NCBI GenBank assembly: GCA_032718475.1
Contig: JAUCBJ010008100.1
Coordinates: forward strand, 48,612 to 112,611
DNA: 64,000 bases
Source: Nemertoderma westbladi
Lineage: Eukaryota; Xenacoelomorpha; Nemertodermatida; Nemertodermatidae
Direction: 5' to 3'
Made by a program: the position numbers and the translations under genes. Shown here in pieces: positions 24,646 to 35,000 of the stretch (positions are counted from its first letter, which is position 1; each line of letters begins with the position of its first letter). Under the pieces are notes generated by a model, which was given only the letters and a program-made list of their open reading frames with translations, made no database searches and was not told the origin of the DNA.

Positions 24646-24718
24646 GGTCAATATTGGATTTCGAACCCGCGAACTTAGGTTTCATTAACGTGATTGATAA
24701 CCACTAGACTATGTGACC
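24646..24718 (-). other. tRNA-like sequence (73 nt) in element E1
   Basis: The minus strand begins GGTCACATAG and ends ATATTGACC, so GGTCA/TGACC forms five acceptor pairs. It has an A-box-like TAGTCTAGTGG, a D-loop GG, a T-arm with loop TTCGAAA (B-box-like GGTTCGAAATC), and a total length of 73 nt. The anticodon arm does not fold properly and the sixth and seventh acceptor pairs fail, so this is not a working tRNA. Copies are at 58,215-58,287 and 59,790-59,862; the one in E2 has the best T-stem. Confidence 0.65.
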
Positions 24719-25575
24719 AAGAGAATTTGAAATTTTCAAGTGACTATTTTTAAACATCAATAACTTCGGTTCTACTGGGCCGTTTGATCTGAAACTTTTT
24801 TCATTGGATAGAGGATAGATTGTAATGTGTGAAATAGGATACAACTTGGGAAAAGACGCATAATAAGACTTAGTGCAAAATGCACTTAAATAGTGAACAT
24901 TTTTTCGATATTTCAAACACTATTATTTCCAGTTCTATTCATCGTAGAATGTTAGTTTTTGGGTTAAAATGTAGTTTGGAATGATTTCTAACTATAATCG
25001 TAACATTTGTTTAACTTTTTATGTCTATAAAGTGACTTAAAATGTCCATGAATATGGTCCAAAATCGCAAATCCAGATTTATTAAATTGGATTTTTGACA
25101 CTTTTAGCGACTGACACTTGATCATACACCATCGTAGATCGGTAGAGGATAAACATAAGTTTGTTAAATAAGAGCCACCATTACGATCTGCTAAAGTGCA
25201 TTTGTACAAATAAGTGTGCAAAAGTGCAAATTTTTTAATAAGGTCAAATTATATAGTATTGGGTTATTTTCTTTGCAGATACTTTATTTTCATATTAATA
25301 TGTTGTTTGAACCTTACTGAGCGCATTAGGGGATATGCGTACAAATAACCGGCCCTTATGAGGCTTCGATTGGGTAAATTAATAAAACATAAGGTTGTAT
25401 AGTATAATATTCTAAAAACCAGTGTGATATTAAATGCACTTTAAATAATAAATAGAAATCAAATAACAATTGGACCACACAATTAAAAACACGCACAATT
25501 TTGTACTTATTATATCGCTTCAAATTAATTCAACAGTGGATATTTGGGGGAAGGGGGAAGTTACAGTGTGCATTC

Positions 25576-25624
25576 GGGGGAAGTTTGGTGAACTGCATTT
25601 ATGCATTGAATCCAAACTTCCCCC
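25576..25624. other. 49-nt hairpin (copy in E1)
   Basis: It has the same stem sequence as at 22,989-23,037, in the opposite orientation, with one change in the inner arm (ATGCATT) that opens one pair. Confidence 0.8.
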
Positions 25625-26474
25625 TTTGATATATCATATACTTAAGACATGCTAGGGTGACGGGGAAATATTTGTTACTGTCACACTTTCCTTCCATTTA
25701 TCCTATCCTTTATTATTACCCCAGTCAGATAAGAGATAATAAATCAGTAAAAACTAAACTAAACTGTCTTTCATGCAAACAAATTTCTAACTAAAGACGG
25801 GTGAATGACCATGACCATGGAAATAATTTTAAATATAATTGTATATCAACTATTTGGGGAGGCTTCCAAGTTAAACCCGAAAACAATTATTTTGTTACAT
25901 AGTAAATAACGTTGTATGTTCTTCTTCCTCTCATAATAAAATATAAATGAAATATCTCAGATCGCTATGCCCTGTAACATTTCACAACCAAAATATTTAA
26001 GTGTGAAAAGTGTAGGCCTACCACACTCCGCCCAAACAACCGCAAACGCATAGCCAACAAATTTAACAAAAGGTTACATACATGTTGGGTTCATGACGAG
26101 ATGAGTGAAAATTGATTGCGTAATATAAAGTAAAAAATTAAGAGACGGGCTGGCTCTCCTCCACTTTCTTACCCAATGGATATGTTTTTGTAATAATCTA
26201 ATATTGGGGCGGCTTTCTCTCGTTTTTTAGAATATTACAACCTTATGTTTTATTTATTAACCCAATCGAAGCCTTAATAAGGGCCGGTTATTTGTACGCA
26301 TATCCCCTAATGCGCTCAGTAAGGTTCAAACAACATATTAATGTGAAAATAAGTATCTGCAAAGAAAAGAACCCAGCAATACTATATAATTTGACCTTAT
26401 TAAAAAATTTGCACTTTTGCACACTTATTTGTACAAATGCACTTTAGCAGATCGTAATGGTGGCTCTTATTTAA

Positions 26475-27994
26475 TAATAATAATAATAATAATATATATT
26501 TATATAGCGCCTTTCTGAACATATTTCAAGGCGCTTAAAAACTATTTGAAACCAACTAAAAAGGCTACGTACAGAGAATTAATTAATAACTAAAAAGTTT
26601 GAACAATATTAAATAAAAATCAGCAATATTCCTCTTTGTACAGGTGAGTTTTGAGTCGCGATTTAAACAGAGTCAGCGTCGTGGCATCTCTAACTTCGTG
26701 CGGGAGGGAGTTCCAGATTGTTGGTGCCGCAATTGAGAACGCCCGTCTCCCGTAATTATGCAAGTAAAACTGCGGTACAAATAGAAGTCCCTTATCAGCA
26801 GACCGTAATTGTCGTGGAGGTACATAGGGAGTTATTAAATGGGTCAAGTAGGCAGGAGCAGCACCATGTAAACACTTGAATGTCAACAAAGCTATTTTAA
26901 ATTTGATCCGTAAATTTACAGGTAACCAATGCAAACGTTTAAGGACTGGAGTGATGTGCTCTTGTTTCTTAACGCCCTCTAGCAGTCGCGCTGCGGAATT
27001 CTGTACATATTGTAATTTTTTGATTGACTTCGAGGGTAATCCATAATATAATGAGTTGTTGCTGTCGAGTTTGTTTGTGACAAAGGCGTGAATTAAGATT
27101 TCAAGGTCATGTCTGCTGAGGTACCGTTTAATTTTAGCCAAACTTCGAAGATGAAGAAATGCATCTCGGACCGTTGTACTTATTTGATTGCTGTATGTCA
27201 GATTTGAATCCACGATGAAACCTATATTACGTGCCTTGTCGCTGCAGCTGATCAGGTCATCCCCTATTTGTATGTTAGGGGGCGTTAGTTGTTTACCGAA
27301 ACGGGACTGCAGAAGGATAATCTCCGTTTTATCTGAGTTCATTTTCAATAAATTACCGGTATCTTCCATCCACTTCTTTACATCGGCCACGCAACGTTCA
27401 GTCACCTCAACAGCGACGGACGAATTAATAGGTTTAAAACTAATGTATAGCTGTGTATCGTCCGCGTACAAATGATACGAGAGGCCGTGGTTGCGAATAA
27501 CATTTGAAAGCGAACGAGTGTATATCGAAAATAATATAGGCCCAAGTACCGATCCAACCGGTTCGAATATTTTGCATTAATGCGAACCTGTTGTGACCTA
27601 TTCGACAAGTACGATCTGAACCAGTCCAGGGCGATTCCCTCAACCCCGATTTCTCGATCTAGAGTGTCCAACAGTTTAACGTGGTCGACCGTGTCGAAGG
27701 CAGCACTAAGGTCTAATAAGACGAGAAGTACTCCCGATCCCGAATCGATTTTGCGTAATATGTCGTCGCTTACCTTAAGCAACGCGGTCTCCGTTCCGTG
27801 TAAGGGTCTGTACGCGCTCTGTAAAGGTTCATACAATTTATTTATGTTCATATGAGTCATCAGCTGGTTTGCAATCACCCTTTCTGTTAACTTTGCTAAC
27901 TATATCAGATTAGACACCGGCCTAAAGTGATATTAACAGTAAGTAACAGTTAACAGTAAGTACTGATATTAACAGTAAGTATTAAGTCACAGTA
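26475..27994 (-). mobile_element. CR1/L2-like non-LTR retrotransposon, 5'-truncated
   Basis: Seen: a 1.5-kb insertion in E0 is flanked by ATTTAA at 26,469-26,474 and 27,995-28,000; the intact E1 copy has one ATTTAA there. The 3' end (minus strand) reads AAGGCGCTATATAAAT followed by an ATT microsatellite, the tail style of L2/CR1-type LINEs. The coding part is an RT C-terminal half. Between the RT ORF and the right junction lie short direct repeats (TATTAACAGTAAGT), a common junk feature at truncated 5' ends. Confidence 0.85.
26620..27878 (-). pseudogene. LINE reverse transcriptase fragment (CR1/L2 clade)
   Basis: The N-terminal part (27,878 to about 27,555) has AYRPLHGTETALLKVSDDI and LLDLSAAFDTVDH (the first catalytic Asp region), then [14 protein letters not shown] frameshift near 27,555-27,570 moves the reading to the frame with [16 protein letters not shown] and [13 protein letters not shown] (catalytic YADD). 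The C-terminal portion follows, with the typical LINE thumb and tail motifs [19 protein letters not shown] and [15 protein letters not shown], to a stop at 26,620-26,622. The endonuclease and ORF1 are absent through 5' truncation. It is dead because of the truncation and the frameshift. Confidence 0.9.
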
Positions 27995-28445
27995 ATTTAA
28001 CAAACTTATGTTTATCCTCTACCGATCTACGATGGTGTATGATCAAGTGTTAGTCGCTAAAAGTGTCAAAAATCCAATTTAATAAATCTGGATTTGCGAT
28101 TTTGGACCATATTCATGGACATTTTTAAGTCACTTTATAGACATAAAAAGTTAAATAAATGTTACGATTATAGTTAGAAATCATTCCAAACTACATTTTA
28201 ATCCAAAAAATAATATTCTACGATGAATAGAACTGGAAATAACAGTGTTTGAAATATCGAAAAAATGTTCACTATTTAAGTGCATTTTGCACTAAGTGCA
28301 CATAAGTCTTTTCCCAAGTTTTATCCTATTTCACACACTACAATCTATCTTCTATCCAATGAAAAAAGTTTCAGATCAAACGGCCCAGTAGAACTGAAGT
28401 TATTTATGTTTAAAAATAGTCACTCGAAAATTTCAAATTCTCTTG

Positions 28446-28675
28446 GTGGGATAAATATTTCTCCATTTGACGCAACACCGCCGCGGCCGCTATGAGGGAG
28501 GTGAATACCGCGGCCGCTCCTAAAGCCGCAGGCCATCGCTAACTATATAGGTTAACTTGGGATTCTGGGGGACTTTTCGATGAAGGAACAGACCAATTTT
28601 TTTTATTTTCGCACCAGGGGAGCGACTCGGAATTCTAAGATATTAGCCACTCTAACATTAGCAAATCTATCCCCT
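28446..28675 (+). mobile_element. Element E2, left 230 bp, up to the BEL/Pao A insertion
   Basis: This is nearly identical to 23,195-23,420 of E1, including both GCGGCCGC palindromes. It ends at AATCTATCCCCT, where element A starts. In E1 the same place reads AATCTAACCCTTCGACGG without insertion. E2 resumes at 56,995. Joined across A, E2 is about 3,026 bp, matching E1 (3,028). Confidence 0.88.
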
Positions 28676-29814
28676 TGTAAAAGCTTTTGCGTAATTAGCC
28701 GGTTATTTTCCCCGTAAAGTACTCTGTGGTTGGTTTACCAGGCATAAAAAGGCCGTGTCCTTGCTGTACTGGTGTTTTAGAGGACATAAAAGCCATTTCT
28801 TCTGTATGTGTACTTTAGAGGACATAATCCGCAATTTCGTGATGCAATAAGCTAGATACTCTTGAAAACAGTGTCGCTACCATGACGACGGCTAACAGCT
28901 GATATTGCCACGTCGACATTTCTTTGTTTCTTTGTTCTCTCGTTGTTCGGTCGACCAATCAGAGCGTTTTTTGTCTCTGTGTTGGAGGTGGATACAGAAA
29001 CTCAGGAATTCAGTGTTATGTTTTTGCCCAGAGCCTAAGAACACTGGCTTTTGGCACCTCCGTGTTTCAGTCTTTAGCTTAACATTAGTAGGCTTAATTA
29101 TAGAACGTATATCTGTTATCAATGCTTACTTAACACATCATACATATCTTACTTAACATTACTGCTTTGCTGTCGGTTATTCATTATATTTGGTGATGGA
29201 ATATTATATTCGGAATACTGATAAAGACACCCCAATCTTCTTGATATACTAAAGGTTAGAGAGACCGGTTACATATAAACGATTGCGACTTATGTTAAGT
29301 GGTTTGAAGTGAATCTAATGCTATTTTATAGGCCCTACATGTATTGTCTGTTATTCTCTTTGTATGTGACTAAAATTAGTGAAGGTCGGCAGATTGGTGT
29401 GCAGCATTGTGCAGCATTGTGTATGATTGTAACTGATAACAAAGCATCTCCTAAAGAATGCGCCATATACGTTAATCTATAGCCATTCCGTTGTGTCTAG
29501 TTTAAGTCATAACTCTGTTTACATATTTAGAGCGCCACGTCCTAAAGGAACTGTTAATATTTCCCGAAAGTGAATAATATTTGTCAGAGATTATATATTA
29601 CGATCAGTCGAATAATACAGTAGGCTTACACCATCAATCATTAAGCTTCCGAATTCAGTCTCCCGGGTATATCCAGCGGGTGAATGATTGCGCATAGACT
29701 GGCTTCGGCTAATGTAGTGTATCAAATACTCGTCATAGGCTAAAGACTATCTATCATCTAAAAGACATCCTAATTTGGCAGGTTAAACTGTCAAAGGTCT
29801 TAAAAGCGCAAACA
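28676..29814 (+). repeat. 5' LTR of element A (LTR1)
   Basis: It is 1,139 bp, from TGTAAAAGCTTTTG to GCGCAAACA. By eye it differs from LTR4 by about six substitutions and one 6-bp indel. As in other LTR elements it should contain the promoter and poly-A signal; I could not place a TATA box with confidence. Confidence 0.92.
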
Positions 29815-32074
29815 ATAACAGATATTTGGTTCTGATTGCAGTGTAGGCAATAAATACAGTTTAATATTGTTTTGGTAAAAACAATAACAGATATTGCTTC
29901 TGGATTGCGGCGTAAGCAATCAAGTCGAAAGTACCGGTCGACCGGTAACCAGTAGGCCTGACTGCCTGATCACCCGAACCGGTACTTACAGTACAGGTAC
30001 AGCAGTATTATTCGATTTTGATAATTATATACCGGTAGGCCTTAATAATTAATCAGGGACTGCAGCCCTGGTTTTTTATTGAGATTTTACTTATTTCTGT
30101 CAGTTTTATTTATTTGTAGGCCAGTATTGAGCAGAAGGCGTGTAAGCTTGCTCAGTCTATACAGACAATTGTAGGCTGGACTGTTGTTGTCTGGCTGTTG
30201 TTGGGTCTGAACGGATTGCAGTGTGTGTAGAGTCTGTCCGATAAAGTACGGTTAGGAAGTAGGGGCAGCCAGAGCTGTAAGGTCAATCCCCACCTAAAGA
30301 CTAAGTCGTACTACCGTGTTAGAACGCATACTAACCATTTTGGAATCTGCACATACTGTAGTTTATTTAGGCTTGATAGTAGTCTGCCAGCGTTTGGTCT
30401 GTACTTTGTTTGTGTAGTCTGTACGGGTAGCGTATAATTTTATTTAGATAATTTGTAGGCTGGATAGTTGTCTGACTGTTGTTGGGTTTGAGGAAATTTC
30501 GGTGTGTGTAGAGCATCTGTCCGATCAAGTGCTAGTTGGGAACGTAGGGGCTTCAAGTGCTGTGAGGTAAACCCCCTGTGAAAGAATAAGTCGTACTACT
30601 GGGTTAGAACGCATACTAACTAATCATTTCGGAGTCTGCATATACCGTAGTTTGTTTAGGCTTGATAGTAGTCTGTCAGTATTTGGTCTGCATTTTGTTT
30701 GAATAGTCTGTACGCGTAGCGTAATATTTATTATTCAGAGTTTATGCTATTATTCGCAACATTCATTCCCCAAGTTTATTCCTACAGTAATTGTGTATGT
30801 TATACATACCGTTATAGTTAAACTAACCCCGGTACTACATCAGGGCTGCTCGGCGTAGGTAAAGACTGGAGATTTTGTGCTTTGGTCACTCCGGCAGATA
30901 CCGTGGTTCTTTTAGCTGTTCAAGTATTTTTAACTACTAATTATTTGTTGTACAAGTACTTGTACCTAATTTAGGGTTTAGTGTACAGTACTTTCCGAAG
31001 GTGATTAGTGTGTAGGCAGTATATTTTATTTGTGTTGTAAAGTGGTTAATAGGCACGTTGGTTCTGGTAGACCGCGGTAATTAATCTCTAGGTAGGAACA
31101 CTCCGTGATACATAACGTAGTACCTATAGCGATACGGTTATAGGTCGTCAGGCGTTGGTATTTTCCTATCTGGACAACGCAGTATATTTACTACTACTTG
31201 TTATTTTCAAATACCGTAGTAACCTGTCCGTTGAAATAACCAGATATTCTAACCCTTTGTTAGGCTGGTTAGTAGACTTCTTGTAAAATTACCCTAAAAA
31301 TTCGTATTTGTGTATTTGTAATTAAATTTTTGTGTTTATTTAGAGATTGTAATCTCAACCCGAATTGTACGTAATTTGTAGTATTAAGTAACTTAGGTAA
31401 ATTAGAATTATTTGTTTTAGTGTCTAACAAGTAGCACTCCACTGAGAGCGCACAGCTTATGTGTAGTGACTCCCCCAGAAATAATAACATTTATTTCAAA
31501 CATTGACAAAACCCATTAAACGGGTATAGATATATTATAAATCAACTCAAACGATTTATAAATAGTAGGCCTGCCATACAACAATTAGGTCTCAATATCA
31601 GTTGGACTACTGCTTAAATAACGGTAATAAAGTAAGTTAAAGTAACCAAGTAACCCTTAAATTTCAGAAATTCAATTATTCTAAAATAATTGATATACCG
31701 GTATTTACAATAGGCTTATTATCTTTATTTTTATAAATATAGGCTGAAATTATACCGGTATTCTGTAATTAATTCTAGTCTGTAATTATACTTATATATA
31801 CACATTATAAGTGTAAGCTGTATACCGGTATTCAAGATAGGCCTATTATATATATAAATTTAGGCTGAAATCATACCGGTATTCTGTAATTAATTCTAGT
31901 TACTAATAATACTTATATATACTATAAGCATACCGGTATTCTAATATTATATATATATCACGCTACACTGAGTAGCAGTATCGGTAATTAATTACTAGGC
32001 TAGCAGTTAATGCTGAATTACTAGACTTGCTTAGACTGTAATATAGCAGTAGGCATTCAACTGTACAATCAAAC
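29815..32074 (+). other. 5' leader of element A
   Basis: This non-coding leader between LTR1 and gag includes a diverged tandem duplication with an offset of about 284 bp (GTAGGCTGGA at 30,171 and 30,455). It also has five copies of the palindrome ATACCGGTAT at 31,695, 31,752, 31,822, 31,873 and 31,930, just upstream of gag. A primer-binding site directly after the LTR is not obvious. Confidence 0.75.
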
Positions 32075-35000
32075 ATGTCTGACACAAAACAAACATTGTC
32101 AGATAGCCTCTTAGAAAGTGCTAGAATGAGTGTTAGACAGGGTCTTAAAAAGATCTGGGACTCAGCTAAGAGTATAGAGCGTCTGAGACCAAAGTCCAAG
32201 TCCCCTCCTACTGTAAGCAAGGTCATCCCTACAGTAGTAATATCAGAACCTAGGCTGGTCCAACATCGTAGGTCTATCATAGGCACTCGAGCGCAGGTCA
32301 AGCGGGACCAAGAAGCATCGGAACAGCAACAACCCGCGAGCCGAGAATTTATTCCTCAGCGGCCCGACAGCTCCAGTAGTGAGGATACTGTAGAGCTGAC
32401 ACCCGAGCGCGGAGCAAAGATGACGGATGCGATTTATTCGGATCCCCTTCTCATCCTTCCTGCAGCCGTACTCACTAGGTTATTGATTGCGGTGGAAGAA
32501 CACCAGATCGATTGGGCGAGAAGTAAGCGATCGACTAAAGATAGTTATGCGGGATATACAAGGGAAGAACTGAAGTCTATTGTCGAGTCGCAATGGAACT
32601 TCCCCGGACCCGGACTCCCGTTTGATTTATCAGAAGCTGCCTGGGAAGATATACACAGGATGGGAGTAACCAAGGAAACCGTCGATCCAGCTGTGTGGAA
32701 GAGGTCCGCAGCCGGATACGCACAGGGATTCTTCAGCTCTATGGAGCGACTAAAAGAACAACTGTTTCAACAACCACAAGGACCTCAAGAGCAGGGACAA
32801 CTGCTTTATCAAGTTAGAGAAAGAATTCTGCGAATTAGGCTAATCTTATTGGCCTTTGAGGAGGCTTCTAAAAGAAGACAAGACACGTCGTTGCAAGTTG
32901 CCTTAAAGACTTGGTTTCAGCGGGTGAGTCTCCAGGTTCAAGGAACAGCTCAGTGGAAAGCTCAGCTGGAGGAGCGCTCAACCCATGGAGAATCAACAGA
33001 CGCTACTTTTTCCCAAGTGGAAAGTGAAGCGACGGCAGAGAAACCACATAAGAGGGATGCCATTGACATCTATCTGTCAGACTATCAGCGTTTTTTAGGA
33101 GATGAAGAGTTGAGGAGAAGGTTAGATGGACTTAGCCCTAATAGTGAAGGAGCCCAGCGTGTGTTGGACTCAATTGATGTGGATAGGTTAGTGGTGAACC
33201 AAGCTAAATTCGATGAACAACTCCGCATCGCTAGAGTCCAAGAAGAACAGGTGAAGAAAAAACGTATAGAAGACAGAAAGAAAGCAGCAGTAGCAGCTGC
33301 GGAAGCGGAAAGGAAAGCAGCCGAAGAGGAAAGTAAAGCAGCCGAAATGGAAAGAAAAGCGGCAGTGGCAGCGGCAGCGGCAGAGGCAGAAGCGAAAAGA
33401 AAAGCAGCCGAAATGGAAAGAAAAGCGGCAATGGCAGCGGCAGAAGCAGAGCGGATAGCGGCTGAAGAGATCGCCCAATTAGAATTGGAAAATATTCAGG
33501 AGAATCAAGACTGCATAAATAAACAGTTAACAGCTAGTAATATGCAGATGATGAATCGATCTACTCCCAAAAGACAGGGATATACATCATCTGAGGAAGG
33601 CGATACCACCGATACTGAAGGCAAAGGAAATAGATCTCACCTAAGCAGACGTAAAAGAACATCCCACCGTCAGAAATTGCCTGATTTGCCTCCAGCTGTT
33701 AGAAGGCAACTAAATAACACCAACTTGGGTAGTACAGAACCCACAGACCAAATAATTACAATAGAAAGACTCCCTGCTATAGTAGATGAGCCTGAAATAA
33801 TTAGGCCTGTTCCCGAAGCCACCGTTTCGGTGGTAGAGACACCTGTACTCCCTGAACCTACCTCTAAATTCCCTTTGCACAGTACCAAGCTACCTGTGCC
33901 CAGCAGAACAGCCCATGAGACAGTTCATGCCCTGGACTCCGAGCGAAATATTCATGATTTGTCGCCCGTTGTCCCTCGTCCGCCCGCTACAACGTTGGCG
34001 AATCCCGCTTCGGCGGTCGAATGGGTGGATGAGAGACGACGGGGGATGGATCTCCTGCTCGGACAGATGCAGGAGACCGTTCAGCAATTCAAGGGCACAG
34101 TAAGGGAAAGTAGGTTAGAGTTGCAAGAAGTGCAGCAAAGTATCGCGCTAGAACGCGATAAATTAGTAAATACACAAAAGGGTATACCACCACCCCCTGT
34201 AACAATGTGTCAACCTGTTAGGTCTGAAGTATCTCATACGCAAGGTGTGGAGCCTACACGCATATATACTGCTAGCGAAGTAGAAACTCCTATAGTGAAC
34301 CCTATTAAGGGTAATTATAGACCTGTTGATAATGATATTCCCTATAGACCTGATCATAATCCGAGAAATTTATATACCGATAACTCGATATTAAATAACA
34401 CGATGGCCCAAGAAAGTTTTACGCGTCAAATAGCTAGAACCGAAGCCCGACAAGCGGTAAAGGTGGGAGAGATAGTCAAGTTCAATGGAGATGAGATGAA
34501 ATGGTTACCTTTTAATGAATATTATAAAGATAACATACAGAACTCTGTACTATCTAATGGAGAGAAACTTAGATTCCTCATCGAGTGCTTGGAAGGATCT
34601 CCCAAGTTAATGGCGTTAAAGTTTATTGGACATCCAGACGGATTAAGACAAGTTTGGGATACACTAAACATCAGGTATGGTAATAGGAATAACATAGCTA
34701 GGTATTTGTATGCAAAATTAATGGCGCCCCGAAAGTTTCTTAGCAGCGGGATTATAGAGTTTTCCGATGAGATTCAGGAGATCTGTAGACAATTAGATTG
34801 GCTAGGTAAGTCTTATGAATACCAGAATTCTATGGTTGTAGGAGCCTTAGCATCTACTTTGCCCAAGGGTGGAGTAGGTACACGCTGGGACAAGAAAGTG
34901 TTATATATGATGGAACAACAACGACGAGACCCTACCATGACTGATCTCATGTCATTCTTAGATAGAGAAGTGAAATTACAGCTCCTAAGGCAGTCCAGAG

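Larger units (their letters stand above)
23195..26222 (+). mobile_element. Element E, intact copy E1 (3,028 bp, unclassified, non-autonomous)
   Basis: Boundaries come from comparison with the interrupted host copy: the left end is GTGGGATAAATATTTCTCC and the right end GGCGGCTTTCTCTCG. Across the insertion E0 reads ...CACACTGG|TTTTTTAG..., and the same bases are contiguous in E2 (complement of 58,966-58,990), so no target duplication was made. Contents in order: a GC-rich patch with two GCGGCCGC palindromes (about 23,233-23,267), AT-rich non-coding sequence, a 73-nt tRNA-like sequence on the minus strand (24,646-24,718), and the 49-nt hairpin (25,576-25,624). There are no terminal inverted repeats, no LTRs and no ORF with a domain, so it must be mobilised in trans. 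Confidence 0.82.
26223..28445 (-). mobile_element. Element E0, middle segment, carrying a LINE insertion
   Basis: Outside the LINE (26,475-27,994) this is the complement of 24,719-25,414 of E1. It starts TTTTTTAGAATATT at 26,223, directly after the end of E1, and stops at AATTCTCTTG (28,445), where E2 begins with GTGGGATAAA. In E1 the matching region runs uninterrupted, giving an empty site for both the LINE and E2. Confidence 0.85.

Noticed and set aside
29815-29860. Primer-binding site directly after LTR1
   Set aside because: The TTTGGTTCTG present in A is not conserved at the same place in B or C, so no tRNA can be assigned.
31269-31490. Antisense small ORF in the BEL leader (also at 41,744-41,965; counterpart at 3,277-3,465)
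   Set aside because: It is similar at DNA level in all copies, but the frame is broken in copy C by an indel; the similarity reflects the element, not a protein.
31963-32301. Antisense ORF over the gag start (also at 42,435-42,743 and 924-1,139)
   Set aside because: It is a shadow of the conserved gag frame on the opposite strand.
33188-33478. Cys/Phe-rich antisense ORF
   Set aside because: It is the reverse complement of the Ala/Glu/Lys coiled-coil repeat in gag.
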